Made by a program: the position numbers and the translations under genes. Positions 55,046 through 64,000 of a stretch of 64,000 bases of DNA are shown here, piece after piece (the stretch's first letter is position 1; the number at the start of each line of letters is the position of its first letter). The DNA comes from Phytophthora sp. 'mugwort' (Eukaryota; Oomycota; Peronosporomycetes; Peronosporales; Peronosporaceae). The stretch covers positions 2,976,001 to 3,040,000 of the forward strand of contig JAUCEF010000012.1 in NCBI GenBank assembly GCA_033558025.1, in the 5' to 3' direction. A model generated the notes under the pieces. It saw nothing but the letters and a program-made list of their open reading frames with translations. It made no database searches and was not told the DNA's origin.

Positions 55046-58030
55046 ACGATAGAGGTTTCCACTACCATCCTTATTGCTGTTGCCCTCATGGCCTCCGTCG
55101 TCACCGCGTTGCCCACGATGCGCCAAGTGAACGAGTCGACAGCAGCTCTCGGGTTCCTACATTAGGATGGGCGTGTCCCATCGGTCGCCCACGGTACGTG
55201 TCAAGCTGGATCTGAGCGACGTCGCGGATGGTACAGCCGTCGACCCACAGGAACGACGACATTCGAGACGTCCAAATGGGAGAGCCTGCTTTTCCTGCTA
55301 ACGATTGGGCTCTGACAGTTGCGCTTGACGGTCAGTCAGAATGGTACTGGTATTGGGAGCAGGGCACATCCATCATCTTTTTCACCAGCAAGGTCGTCAC
55401 CTTCGCGGCGTCCGACCTCATCGTCAAGAACTTGCCTTCAAATCCTGTATTGCGAGTCTACAATTACAAATGTGCGTTTGCAAGGCTTGTACTGAAGCGT
55501 CCAGAAGCCAAACGTGAGTTCCCATATACCGGTACAGTCGCCGGTCCGAATCAATCGTCCTATCAGAGCCCACGAGGCCAAAATGATCGCTCAATCCCAT
55601 CGCACCATTTGTGGTGGGCGCGCATGAATTTCATGGTACGCGCATGCCTTGCGCCTACTCAGGCTAGGTACGCGGCGAGGGGAGCGCATAAGATGTACTA
55701 CTACGCTGCGGATTGAAGCTCGACGCCGGTGGCGGCGACGATCTGACGATAATACGGACGGGTTAAAGTTGAGCAACAACCGGGACAAATGTCTTGCAAT
55801 GCAGTTGAGCACCAACACCTTCTTCTCCAAAGCAAATGCAGCACCTGTCACGGTATCTCGATTAATTCAATCGGAGGATCATTCATAAGCTGATTCGACA
55901 CCGTCTCTGGATCAACGTCAAGATCAGCAAGAACAACGCCCAACGTTAACTGGACCCATATCAACACTACCATCGACGGCTACGGGGAAGGTCATGGATG
56001 TCACGTTGACGAGCAAGAGACGATGTCGAATGTCGAGAACGTTATTGTGATAACAGCAAGCCGCAGGGAGAAGTTAGGGAGCTCCCTTAGCGGAGCTCCC
56101 GGGTAGAAAACGTCAAGGCGCATGGCGCTACACTTCCAGATGATGATAACTTTAAGGGGTTTGTTGAACAATAACAGTGAGGGCCACGTCATCAGAAACA
56201 TTAAACGATTAGTATGTGTAAAGCTCGCTTAGAAGCCATCTAATTATCCAAGTCTCGAAGCCCAGCTTGGCTCCAGAAACGTGGTGGAAGGAATGCATCC
56301 TGGAAGTCCTCATCTTTCTGTTCGAGCAGCTCTTGGTACGAAATGCCTTGTCTGGTCGATCAACTCGAATCCCGAAGATCGCGCCTAGTGCCGTTGACAC
56401 CATGCCCCGATTGGTGAGGACGTAGCTGATCCTGCACACGCTGTCTTTATGTCGCGGGGCTGGTTCCAAGACCCGGAGGATGCCTTCGAAGACGGAACAG
56501 GTAGCCACCAATGCTTATCAAAATGATCCGGCTTCAGCTTAGAAAGACCATTCGACTCGATAATTTTCATTAGGCAGGGGTCATGCTGGCAAGGCCGTCC
56601 ATTGCTGGGCGAAAAACTCCAGTGCACACAGTTCAGTGGCTGCCACGCGCAACCTCGTTGTGCGCTATTCTCCATAATTTTTGAGTTTCAGTTAGCGCTC
56701 AAACACTAATCATTTGCACCACTGCAGAGTATCGATCGCCTCGTAGAAGATGCGGGATACCGCCTATCCCATAAGTTGCTTGGACTTTGTTGTTAGTGGC
56801 ACATTTAATCCACCAAGGTAGAAGTCCCTGAAAAACAGAAACGAGTTGTTCTCGATAGAGACCTTGCATGTACAGAATTTATGGTGTCGTCGTACTTGGC
56901 CATGAAAGTATCTACTCGCAATTCATTATTTTTCTGCATTAAGAGGAGTGTGTCACTGGGCACAGCGTCAACACTGATCTTCTTTGTAGCTTGGGCGAGC
57001 ACGTTGCGCCGAATATGCCAACGGCACAACAATCCATCGGCTTATGGAAATACTTTCTCCGTAGCATTTGTACATGCAAGGTTTCTAACAACTCGTTTCT
57101 GTTTTTCAGGGACTTCTACCTTGGTGGATTAAATGTGCCACTAACAACAAAGTCCAAGCAACTTATGGGATAGGCGGTATCCCGCATCTTCTACGAGGCG
57201 ATCGATACTCTGCAGTGGTGCAAATGATTAGTGTTTGAGCGCTAACTGAAACTCAAAAATTATGGAAAATAGCGCACAACGAGGTTGCGCGTGGCAGCCA
57301 CTGAACTGTGTGCACTGGAGTTTTTCGCCCAGCAATGGACGGCCTTGCCAGCATGACCCCTGCCTAATGAAAATTATCGAGTCGAATGGTCTTTCTAAGC
57401 TGAAGCCGGATCATTTTGATAAGCATTGGTGGCTACCTGTTCCGTCTTCGAAGGCATCCTCCGGGTCTTGGAACCAGCCCCGCGACATAAAGACAGCGTG
57501 TGCAGGATCAGCTACGTCCTCACCAATCGGGGCATGGTGTCAACGGCACTAGGCGCGATCTTTGGGATTCGAGTTGATCGACCAGACAAGGCATTTCGTA
57601 CCAAGAGCTGCTCGAACAGAAAGATGAGGACTTCCAGGATGCATTCCTTCCACCACGTTTCTGGAGCCAAGCTGGGCTTCGAGACTTGGATAATTAGATG
57701 GCTTCTAAGCGAGCTTTACACATACTAATCGTTTAATGTTTCTGATGACGTGGCCCTCACTGTTATTGTTCAACAAACCCCTTAAAGTTATCATCATCTG
57801 GAAGTGTAGCGCCATGCGCCTTGACGTTTTGTACCCGGGAGCTCCGCTAAAGGAGCTTCCTAACTTCTCCCCAAGCCGCAGGAGGTTACACAGATATGAT
57901 CAGCATCAAGGTGAAGATTACGGACATCACCACCGACGGCCTGACAGGTTCCACCCACGTGGTTTACGATATTTTGGTTGGTGATGGCACAGACCCCGGC
58001 AGTGGTGAGCCGAGCAGCATTAGCTGCTAG
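55046..58030 (+). pseudogene. PG7: decayed polygalacturonase split by a foldback MULE
   Basis: Left part: a signal-peptide-like stretch ends LMASVVTALPTMRQV (about 55065-55130), followed in other frames by LDLSDVADG, TTTFETSKWE and WYWYWEQGTS, then NTDGLKLSNNRDKCLAMQ at about 55755-55810 and a degraded His motif at about 55845. Right part after the insertion: an ITDITTDGLTGST segment and the end SISC-stop at 58028-58030. The catalytic NTD survives, but the QDD pair reads RDK, so the enzyme was probably lost before the insertion. It is interrupted at 56066-57871 by an element with a 9-bp target duplication. Confidence 0.8.
56057..57880. mobile_element. Foldback Mutator-like element (56066-57871) with 9-bp target duplication
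   Basis: CAAGCCGCA at 56057-56065 is repeated at 57872-57880. The element between them is 1806 bp and starts GGGAGAAGTTAGG, exactly complementary to its end. Arms 56066-56874 and about 57069-57871 are near-identical inverted copies (paired positions sum to 113937 over most of their length). The 194-bp centre encodes, on the minus strand, LLCRWHIRRNVLAQATKKI, the CxWHxxxN block of MULE transposases, preceded by VFP and a stop. Each arm has a 96-100 codon frame of unknown function. The 9-bp duplication and long inverted ends fit the Mutator superfamily. Confidence 0.85.
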
Positions 58031-58556
58031 TGCTTTTGACTACCTGATTGTCTGCCGATCAAATTTGATCGTTTTCGATCAAGAAAACAAAAACGCTCAA
58101 ATTTCCCCGAGACTCGGGTTTTCCACTAGCGAATCCAAGCAATGAGCATTTGCGTGGGAGTTTTCACTGCATCTCAGCTATGCTCGCAACAATGCGACTA
58201 ACAAACGACTTAAAAGGGTGTATTATCTGAGTTGTCGCACTCAAGCGACCACATACAACGATTTAAAGACAAGCAGTTTGGTCTCCTCTTTCAACGCATG
58301 AAGGTACGCCACTAAGAGTCATCAGTAGCATGAAATGTAGAGAAATGCGCCTGCATATCGGATTTTTACTCCGATAGCTTAGCACGCGACGGTGCTGGGC
58401 TGACCGCTGCACTTGCCCTTCTTCGACGCGCTCACTGTGACGCCCGAAAAGTACCAGTTTAACACCACGTTCGAATTCGCCACGATGTCGTACAGGTTGG
58501 TGGCCGTGCCCGACAGACCCGAGATGGTCACGCCCTTAATGGTGGTTACCTTTTTT

Positions 58557-60710
58557 GGTTCCTATAATGGTCCGGTCCAGGTTTGAGGTCCAGTCAAATC
58601 CAGAGTCCAAGGGGAGGATCAGACCAAAAACGATCACAGCAGAAGGGATTAGTGGCAGAAACGCATGTTGGAGAACAATGTATCGACATATTCCTAAACG
58701 TTGGCCAGCTTTGGCGGCTTGGGCAGCGTGTACTTCTCCCGTCCTTGTGGTGCCTTTGCACGACTCGCTGGGATATCTAAGATAAGCTGGACATGTCGTC
58801 TTACAAGTGCCTCAATGCCAGAAATAAATACAGGTATGCTGGGGTGAGGACACGCAAAAGCTCCGCTCAAGCGGATTGTTCGCACAACAACTTGCTTTTT
58901 TATTCTTACACGTTCCGAAGCCCCGGCCCATGCTTGCGAATCCATTGCTTGTTAAAGTAACTCCAAAACAAATCTTTCCCACTTTGTGTGGGAGTACAGC
59001 AACCCTGCCGCTTCACACTTTTCACGGACGAGTTTACGAACGTAACACGTTCCTTGCACTGCTACCTTGCTCTGTTCGATCACCGCTAAAATATCCACCA
59101 CACCAGTTGGCATCGCAATTTTAATTTCGTGGGCAGGAATGCATAGCTTCTTCATGTATCTACCAAGTGCCTGCTTAAAATTAAAAAAAACGCACATTCT
59201 AGCGTCGGGAAACTGAGTGAGCACAGCCTTGATGAGACCTGACTCGAAGACACACACCACACGTGACGGCTCCAACTTCTGATCCGTTGCTTGGATCACA
59301 TGGTCAATGACGTTCCAGTACATGTCCTCTTTCTTGGAGGTGCACAGCACGTAGAACACAGGTAGAAACAGTGATGCTTGATCATGCACCATGATCACTG
59401 TACACTGATAGAATGGCTTTGGCACCCATCGAAATGTGCCATCAACAAAAAGCGCGACGCCCTTGTATTTAAGCTTTTCATGAGAACTTGATGTCCCCAG
59501 CCGATCAACCTTTCCACGTCAGTAGTATTAGCGTTGTTATCAGTATAAACGCGATGAAACTGAAACAAAAACTCATTGTTGTCCTCTTCACCAATGAGAG
59601 CGGTGGAACTTCCACCAAACCATACAGTGAACCACCAAAATATTCTCGTCGGGTTCTGTAGACTTGTTGTCTTACTTGATCACGAGTCAGACCATGGACC
59701 GCGACGCTGTCATCGTCCGCGTAAAACTTTTTCGCACACACTCCCAGATGCTCTCTGCTGGCATTGACAAATCATGGAGGACCAACTCGTTCACATCTCT
59801 TTTTTTTTTTTTTTTCTCTTCATCACATGACGCACGCCAGTTACGCTATCCGATGCCGGTTGGCCACAGCGATGAGGCTTATAGTTTGTGAAAGCCATCA
59901 GCGAAGCGCTAAACTCCACCCCACCCTTGCATTTTTGCTTGCGTCGATAAAAACTGCAACGGTAAGTGATCTTCTTAGACGACGTGGAATGTTTAGTATA
60001 CTGAAACCCTTTAAGCGAATAACTGACTTGAACTGAGTCCGCTCAGGAACGCCGCCCACGAGCTCGTCGGGCCTGCTTGCTGGTTGGAGGTCACTCGCTG
60101 CGGTCAGGGTCATATTTTCTGTCTCTACAGTCTCCGAAAGGGATGGCGTCGGCAGACACCACCCGCTCGATGCCGGTGGAGGCGGTGTCAGCAACGAGGG
60201 TAGTACTGAGGACAATGGCGTCGCTAGCAGTGAATGCAGCGGAGGGGTCAACGGCGAGGTGAGCGGGGATTGCGTCGGAGGAGACGTAAGCTCGGTAGGC
60301 ATCGTAAACGCCATAGGGCTGGAGGATGGAGAGGATGGGGGACGGAAGGTGCAGGTGACACGGAACTGGATAGTCCAGCAGACACTATGCTGGAGGCTGG
60401 AGACAATGGTGGGAACGATGCCGTCGAGGGAGATGAAGCTGCGCTTGCAAATGACATTTAGCGCTCTCGCATAGAGCGACATAAGTATTCATGGGACGGT
60501 GATGTACTTTGTTCCACTTTGCGCGGCTGGCTCGACACCTTTGCGCGCTTACTTGGTCCATGCCATCATCGCTGGTACGTTTGAGGGGCGGTAGTCGAGA
60601 GGAGGGCGATGCTAAATCGAAAGTGAAAGGCGCGAAAACCTGGCACCAGTGGCTGGACCTGGTCCAAACCATATGATGATCAAAACCAGGACCGGACATT
60701 AATAGGTTCC
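58557..60710 (-). mobile_element. MULE E (58563-60704) inserted in PG8
   Basis: GGTTCC is present at 58557-58562 and 60705-60710. The element starts TATAATGGTCCGGTCC and its end reads, on the other strand, TATTAATGTCCGGTCC; similarity of the ends extends over about 25 bases. The 6-bp repeat is shorter than the usual 9-11 bp of MULEs, so the true borders could lie a few bases away. It carries the transposase relic at 58952-60482. Confidence 0.7.
58952..60482 (-). pseudogene. Transposase of MULE E, decayed
   Basis: The frame 60482-59898 begins with ATG and encodes a Pro/Ser-rich region of 194 residues. After stops, 59741-59505 carries HGLTRDQVRQQVYRTRREYF. The core spans 59460-58952: GVALFVDGTFRWVPKPFYQC (first catalytic Asp present), LFLPVFYVLCTSKKEDMYWN, a middle segment VVCVFESGLIKAV and MCVFFNFKQALGRYM. 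The frame changes between blocks. It is closely related in layout to MULE C but keeps the VDG Asp that MULE C lacks. Confidence 0.75.
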
Positions 60711-61445
60711 ATATTAAAATCTTCCTTGAAGATCACGGCGCTCGTGGCCTTGCCCGTGTAGCCGCCCTTGGACTTGCTGTAGTCCGAGTGGATCACGATG
60801 GCGTTCTTCACGTTCGACAGTTTGTTGTTCGTGTACGTCACGTCCGAGACTAGGCCCTTGAGGTCCACGATGGTCTTGATGCGGATGCCGTTCACGCTAT
60901 CCATGATAGTGTTGCCCTTAACCGTTAGACCCGAGACCGTGTCGTCCGAACTGACGCTAGAGCCACCGAGTGAGCCGATCGAAATGCCATGGCCGCCGCT
61001 ACAGTAGTTGTTGCTGAAGACCGTGTTGGTGCTGGATTGCATGGCGAGACAGTCGTCCTGGTTGTAGATCTTGTTGCCTGTAATGGTCACGTAGTTGTTC
61101 TTACTCAGGTCGAAGCCGTCCGTGTTCTTGGCGAGGTTGTTACCAGCGCTCGAGTCGAGGGTAAGACCACTGATGGTTGTCTTCTCGGAGTTGAGGATAC
61201 TGAAGGTACGATAGGGCGAGTTTTTGATCTTGAAGCCCGAGATCGTGGAACCCGTGACGCCGTGCAGGCGGAAGAAGACGGGACGACTAATGGACGTGCC
61301 CTGCTTCCAGTACCAGGCGCCCTGGCCATCCAGCGTACCGAAGCCGCTAACCTTCAGGTCGCTGCCGCCTAGCAGGACGAGCGGGCCGACCCACTTCTTC
61401 TCGCCGAATGTGACGGTACCGGAGATCCTGATGTTGGCGCCTATT

Positions 61446-61678
61446 TGTGAAAACGTGTGAGCTGGGGGAGGGCGGCCAGAATCAGAATGAGCCGTCCCCC
61501 GCAGTTTGGGCGGATGGAGGCCACGTGGCCCCCTTAACCGCCGTACGTCTGCTTTGTATTAGCTTCACTATACTAATTCTATATTCCTTAGATCCACATC
61601 CTAGTGGCTACTTTTATAGCCAATCCGCATACACTCATGCTCCCTCTGGCAAATAGCGTCCCTTCAGCGAGTCAACAT
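61446..61678 (-). repeat. Probable 3' LTR of the gypsy element
   Basis: PG8 homology stops at 61445, and the next bases are TGTGAAAACGTGTGAGC, a typical LTR end. A minus-strand TATAAAAG lies at 61618-61611, in the right orientation for an element transcribed leftwards. The right border is a guess (GTCAACA at 61678). The partner LTR is outside the window, so this cannot be proven here. Confidence 0.5.
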
Positions 61679-61829
61679 TCTTGAAAGGACTCGCTCTGAG
61701 TTGTGCTGTTGCTACCTTCATTCGTCCGACCCTTTTGCCTCTCGCTGCCTTTTGGTGGCCAGATTCTTGGGGGCCTGGATAAGTCTTGTGTTGATGAAGG
61801 TGCTTCTCCCTGTGCTGTCTCTCGATAGG

Positions 61830-63056
61830 ATGTCTTCACCCCGTAAGGCAGCCACTGGGGCCCATGCGCCTTCTCAGCCGTCGAGCGTGCCTTCGTCGAC
61901 GTTTCCTGCGTCCCGTGCGCGTACAGGTCCACCCATTGTATCTTCTAGCTCATCGGCGTCGGACAACCCGACCGGTAGCTCGCCTGGGAGCACTGTAGTC
62001 CCTGCGATGTCGCTCGAGGAGCAGATATATGAATTCCTCGTAGAGGACTCCGATGTAGAATCAGAATTAGATCCAGAATCAGGTGCAGAATCAGGTGTGA
62101 TTACCCCAGTGGTCGGTACGGGCCTTACCGACGACAGCGAGGACGAAGATGTTCCGTCTCGTCCGCAGCGCACTTGCTTGCGTCGCGGTGATGAAAATTC
62201 TCACTGGCACACGCCGCTTCCTGCGCCACCAGTCCGCCGCCCGTCGACGAACCACGTGAACCACTACGCTCCAACCGCTCCGTGGGATTACTGTGCTGAA
62301 GCTGGTATAGTGCGCTTGCTAGACGTCCATGGTGAGTCGCCGCATCGATGTCATTTGGTCCAGTGGAAGGGTACTCCCTTGCAGATGAGCTGGGTCTGGG
62401 AAGAGCAGCTGGACAATGCGACGACTCGGCCAATGATGGAATGCGTGCTTGCTTGGAAGGCTGCCGACACCTCGGAACCCATTACCAGATGAGGAAAAGA
62501 GCGCGATATTGCGTCGGAGGCTGGGACTTGTTTCATGGACGCTCTCCGGTCGGCGCTGTATTACCTTGGTCAGCCGAAACTAGTCACGATGGACATGTGG
62601 GACGCATTCGAAGACACGCGACCTCCTGATATTCAGTACGGCGTGACGCGCGACGATGCTACGGAGTTCTTCAAGTTGTTGCAGTGCCAAAGCGTGCCTT
62701 TGAACTATAACCGCTTGATGGTTAATCTTCTCTCGAGCTCCGCTGCCAAGATCGATACTCTCCATGATTTATGCAAGACGCTTGCCTACATCGTGAAGGC
62801 TGACGAAGATGGACTTGGGCACTGTTTCGTCGTGATCTCGCATGGTCCTGGCAAGCGACTCATCTCGCTCGATGACTACGACGCCAAAAATGATCCGCCA
62901 ATGAAGGTCATGCCTCTCCGCTATCAGGCATGCATCAATCACGTGAAGTGGATCTGCCGCGTCGAGCTGCAGCCGGGGTACCAGTGTCGCCACGGGAAGC
63001 GCAAGTCGAAGACTCAGCGCAAGCGGGAGAAGTGTTTAAAGAAGCAGCAACAATAG
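61830..63056 (+). pseudogene. Antisense chromodomain plus cysteine-protease-like ORF, copy A, one in-frame stop
   Basis: From ATG 61830 (MSSPRKAATG; an alternative ATG is at 61794) to TAG 63054-63056 one frame is open except for TGA 62490-62492. The N-terminus is Ser/Pro-rich, then an acidic stretch (ESELDPESGAESG). A chromodomain-like segment follows (GIVRLLDVHGESPHRCHLVQ, WKGTP, WVWEEQL). After the stop come a Cys box (AGTCFMDALRSALYYLG, Cys codon 62529-62531), a His box (GLGHCFVVISHG), an Asp-rich SLDDYDAKND, and a Lys/Arg-rich tail. Cys, His and Asp occur in papain-fold order. It is antisense to the gypsy pol gene and overlaps its end by about 120 bases. Function is inference. Confidence 0.55.
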
Positions 63057-64000
63057 TAGGGGTTGTAAATCGGAAATACATTTGGCCTTTGAGCCCCCCT
63101 CGGAACTGTTTATCTTCTTCGTCGCTTTGTTCTCCGGGTTGCCTCAAAGTCCGCAACGAGGTCTGGAATTTGCGTGATATTCTCCACTGGTTCCCAAGTT
63201 GGCTTCTCCTCTCCCACCCACTCCACAAGTTACGTACGTCATTTCTGACGACGCTTTCCAAAAGACGCTTGACAATCTGACCGACACTGCCTTCTGTCAG
63301 AATCACGTCACCTGGTCGAGATAATCGAGTTGACTCCTTGTACGGCTTCAACGTTCCGTTGTTGAAGAATGGATGGAGCTTTCCGGCCTGGATGTTGAGC
63401 TCGTAGGCATGGTTGTGCACCTTCCGCTCGACCGTGTACGGTCCAATCCACTTTGGTCCAAACTTCGTGAAATCTGGTAGGCCAGAGTGCTTTGGGTCGA
63501 GGTGCTTCGTGCTTAAGTACACTTGGTCCCCAACTTCGAAGACTTGCTCATCACTGTTCCGGTCGTAAGCATCGCGCATTCGCTCTTGGGCTTCAGCTAG
63601 CGCTTCGCGGCAGCGTAGCAGAATTGCCGGTTGACGTTCATGGAACTCGGCGCCGTGCCGACTCGGTGGGTATCCGTACCAGTTGCTCCGCTGTGAGTTG
63701 AAGTGAGTTCAACGGAATGTAACCCAGATCCGCTTCGAACGGCGCAATTTGTGTGCTGGAGTTAACCGTCGAGTTAATGGCAAACTCAGCGTTGGCCAAG
63801 TGAACGTTCCAGTCATCCTGCAGCGGAGATACTCCTCCAGCGTACGGTTCATTCGCTCAGTTTGTCCATCGTCTTGCGCTGCGCTACGGTCATGCTCGGT
63901 TTCGTTCCGATGGACTTGAAGACGTGCTGCCAAAAGTTGGACACAAACTTCCTATCGCGATCAGACACGATGTTGGATGGTATGCCGTGCAGCTTCCAGA
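62935..64000 (-). pseudogene. Ty3/gypsy (chromovirus) integrase C-terminal part, running off the right edge
   Basis: The minus strand at 63933-63709 carries the integrase end with DDGQTERMNRTLEEYLR. The frame 63579-62935 has FEVGDQVYLSTKHLDP, FGPKWIGPYTVERKVHNHAY and LHPFFNNGTLKPYKE, followed by a chromodomain-like region (VGQIVKRLLESVVRND and WSGWERRSQLG). These are the GPY/F motif and terminal chromodomain of chromoviruses, which guide integration. A frame shift separates the two blocks at about 63600-63700. Reverse transcriptase, protease and gag must lie right of the window. Confidence 0.85.

Larger units (their letters stand above)
58379..61445 (-). pseudogene. PG8: polygalacturonase truncated at 5' and split by a MULE
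   Basis: On the minus strand the gene reads from 61445 (no start codon, signal peptide missing) through KWVGPLVLLGGSDLKVSG, NTDGFDLSKNN, QDDCLAMQSS, SGGHGISIGSLGG and RIKT to ATSAV at about 60740. It resumes at about 58545 with TTIKGVTISGLSGTA and ends at TAA 58381-58379. About 11-16 residues next to the insertion do not match other PGs. The 5' part is lost at the left end of the gypsy element. All catalytic motifs were sound when it was broken, so this was probably a working gene until recently. Confidence 0.88.

Overview
The window looks like an accessory, transposon-rich region of a plant-pathogenic oomycete, probably Phytophthora or a close relative in the Peronosporales. The reasons are intronless secreted GH28 polygalacturonases with a shared oomycete-type start-site element, and a mix of Ty1/copia, Ty3/gypsy, L1-like LINE, Mutator-like (MULE), pogo, Tc1-like and hAT relics. 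Species assignment is inference. No rRNA, tRNA, CRISPR array or housekeeping gene was recognised.

The only host genes I can support are polygalacturonases (PG), eight in all. PG1 is the 3' part of a gene cut by the left window edge (2-487, +). PG2 has one frameshift (20203-21326, -). PG3 is intact (25762-26967, +). PG4 and PG5 are intact with identical proteins, in the two arms of a large palindrome (43818-44903, - and 45852-46937, +). PG6 is intact (47592-48677, +). PG7 is decayed and split by a foldback Mutator-like element (about 55046-58030, +). PG8 is truncated at 5' by a gypsy element and split near its 3' end by a MULE (58379-61445, -). The intact copies have a signal peptide, a conserved PMxRQ-type segment just after it, and the GH28 catalytic set (NTD, DD, HG, RIK). 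They would act outside the cell on plant pectin.

Region by region. 1.2-4.9 kb: two decayed MULE transposases. 5-9 kb: mostly anonymous, with a degraded chromodomain/cysteine-protease ORF (7.2-7.9 kb). 9.2-13.2 kb: a SWIM zinc-finger fragment, a Ulp1-like protease relic and a third MULE. 13.2-17.7 kb: repeats and GC-rich DNA without a recognised gene. 17.7-19.5 kb: a fourth MULE with a 48-bp tandem repeat. 20-27 kb: PG2, two Tc1-like relics and PG3. 27.9-33 kb: two pogo relics, a small TIR element with 8-bp target duplication, and a gypsy gag relic. 34.7-38.4 kb: a decayed copia element. 39.9-43.5 kb: a LINE. 43.5-47.3 kb: the PG4/PG5 palindrome. 47.6-48.7 kb: PG6. 49.2-54.2 kb: a second LINE of the same family. 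54.3-61.4 kb: a hAT scrap, PG7 and PG8 with their insertions. 61.4-64 kb: the 3' part of a gypsy element.

The most unusual items are: (1) an antisense ORF lying between the gypsy pol gene and its likely 3' LTR, which combines a chromodomain with a Cys/His/Asp protease-like domain and has a diverged relative at 7.2 kb; (2) a 3.8-kb near-perfect palindrome carrying two divergent PG copies; and (3) a foldback MULE with a 9-bp target duplication inside a PG gene.
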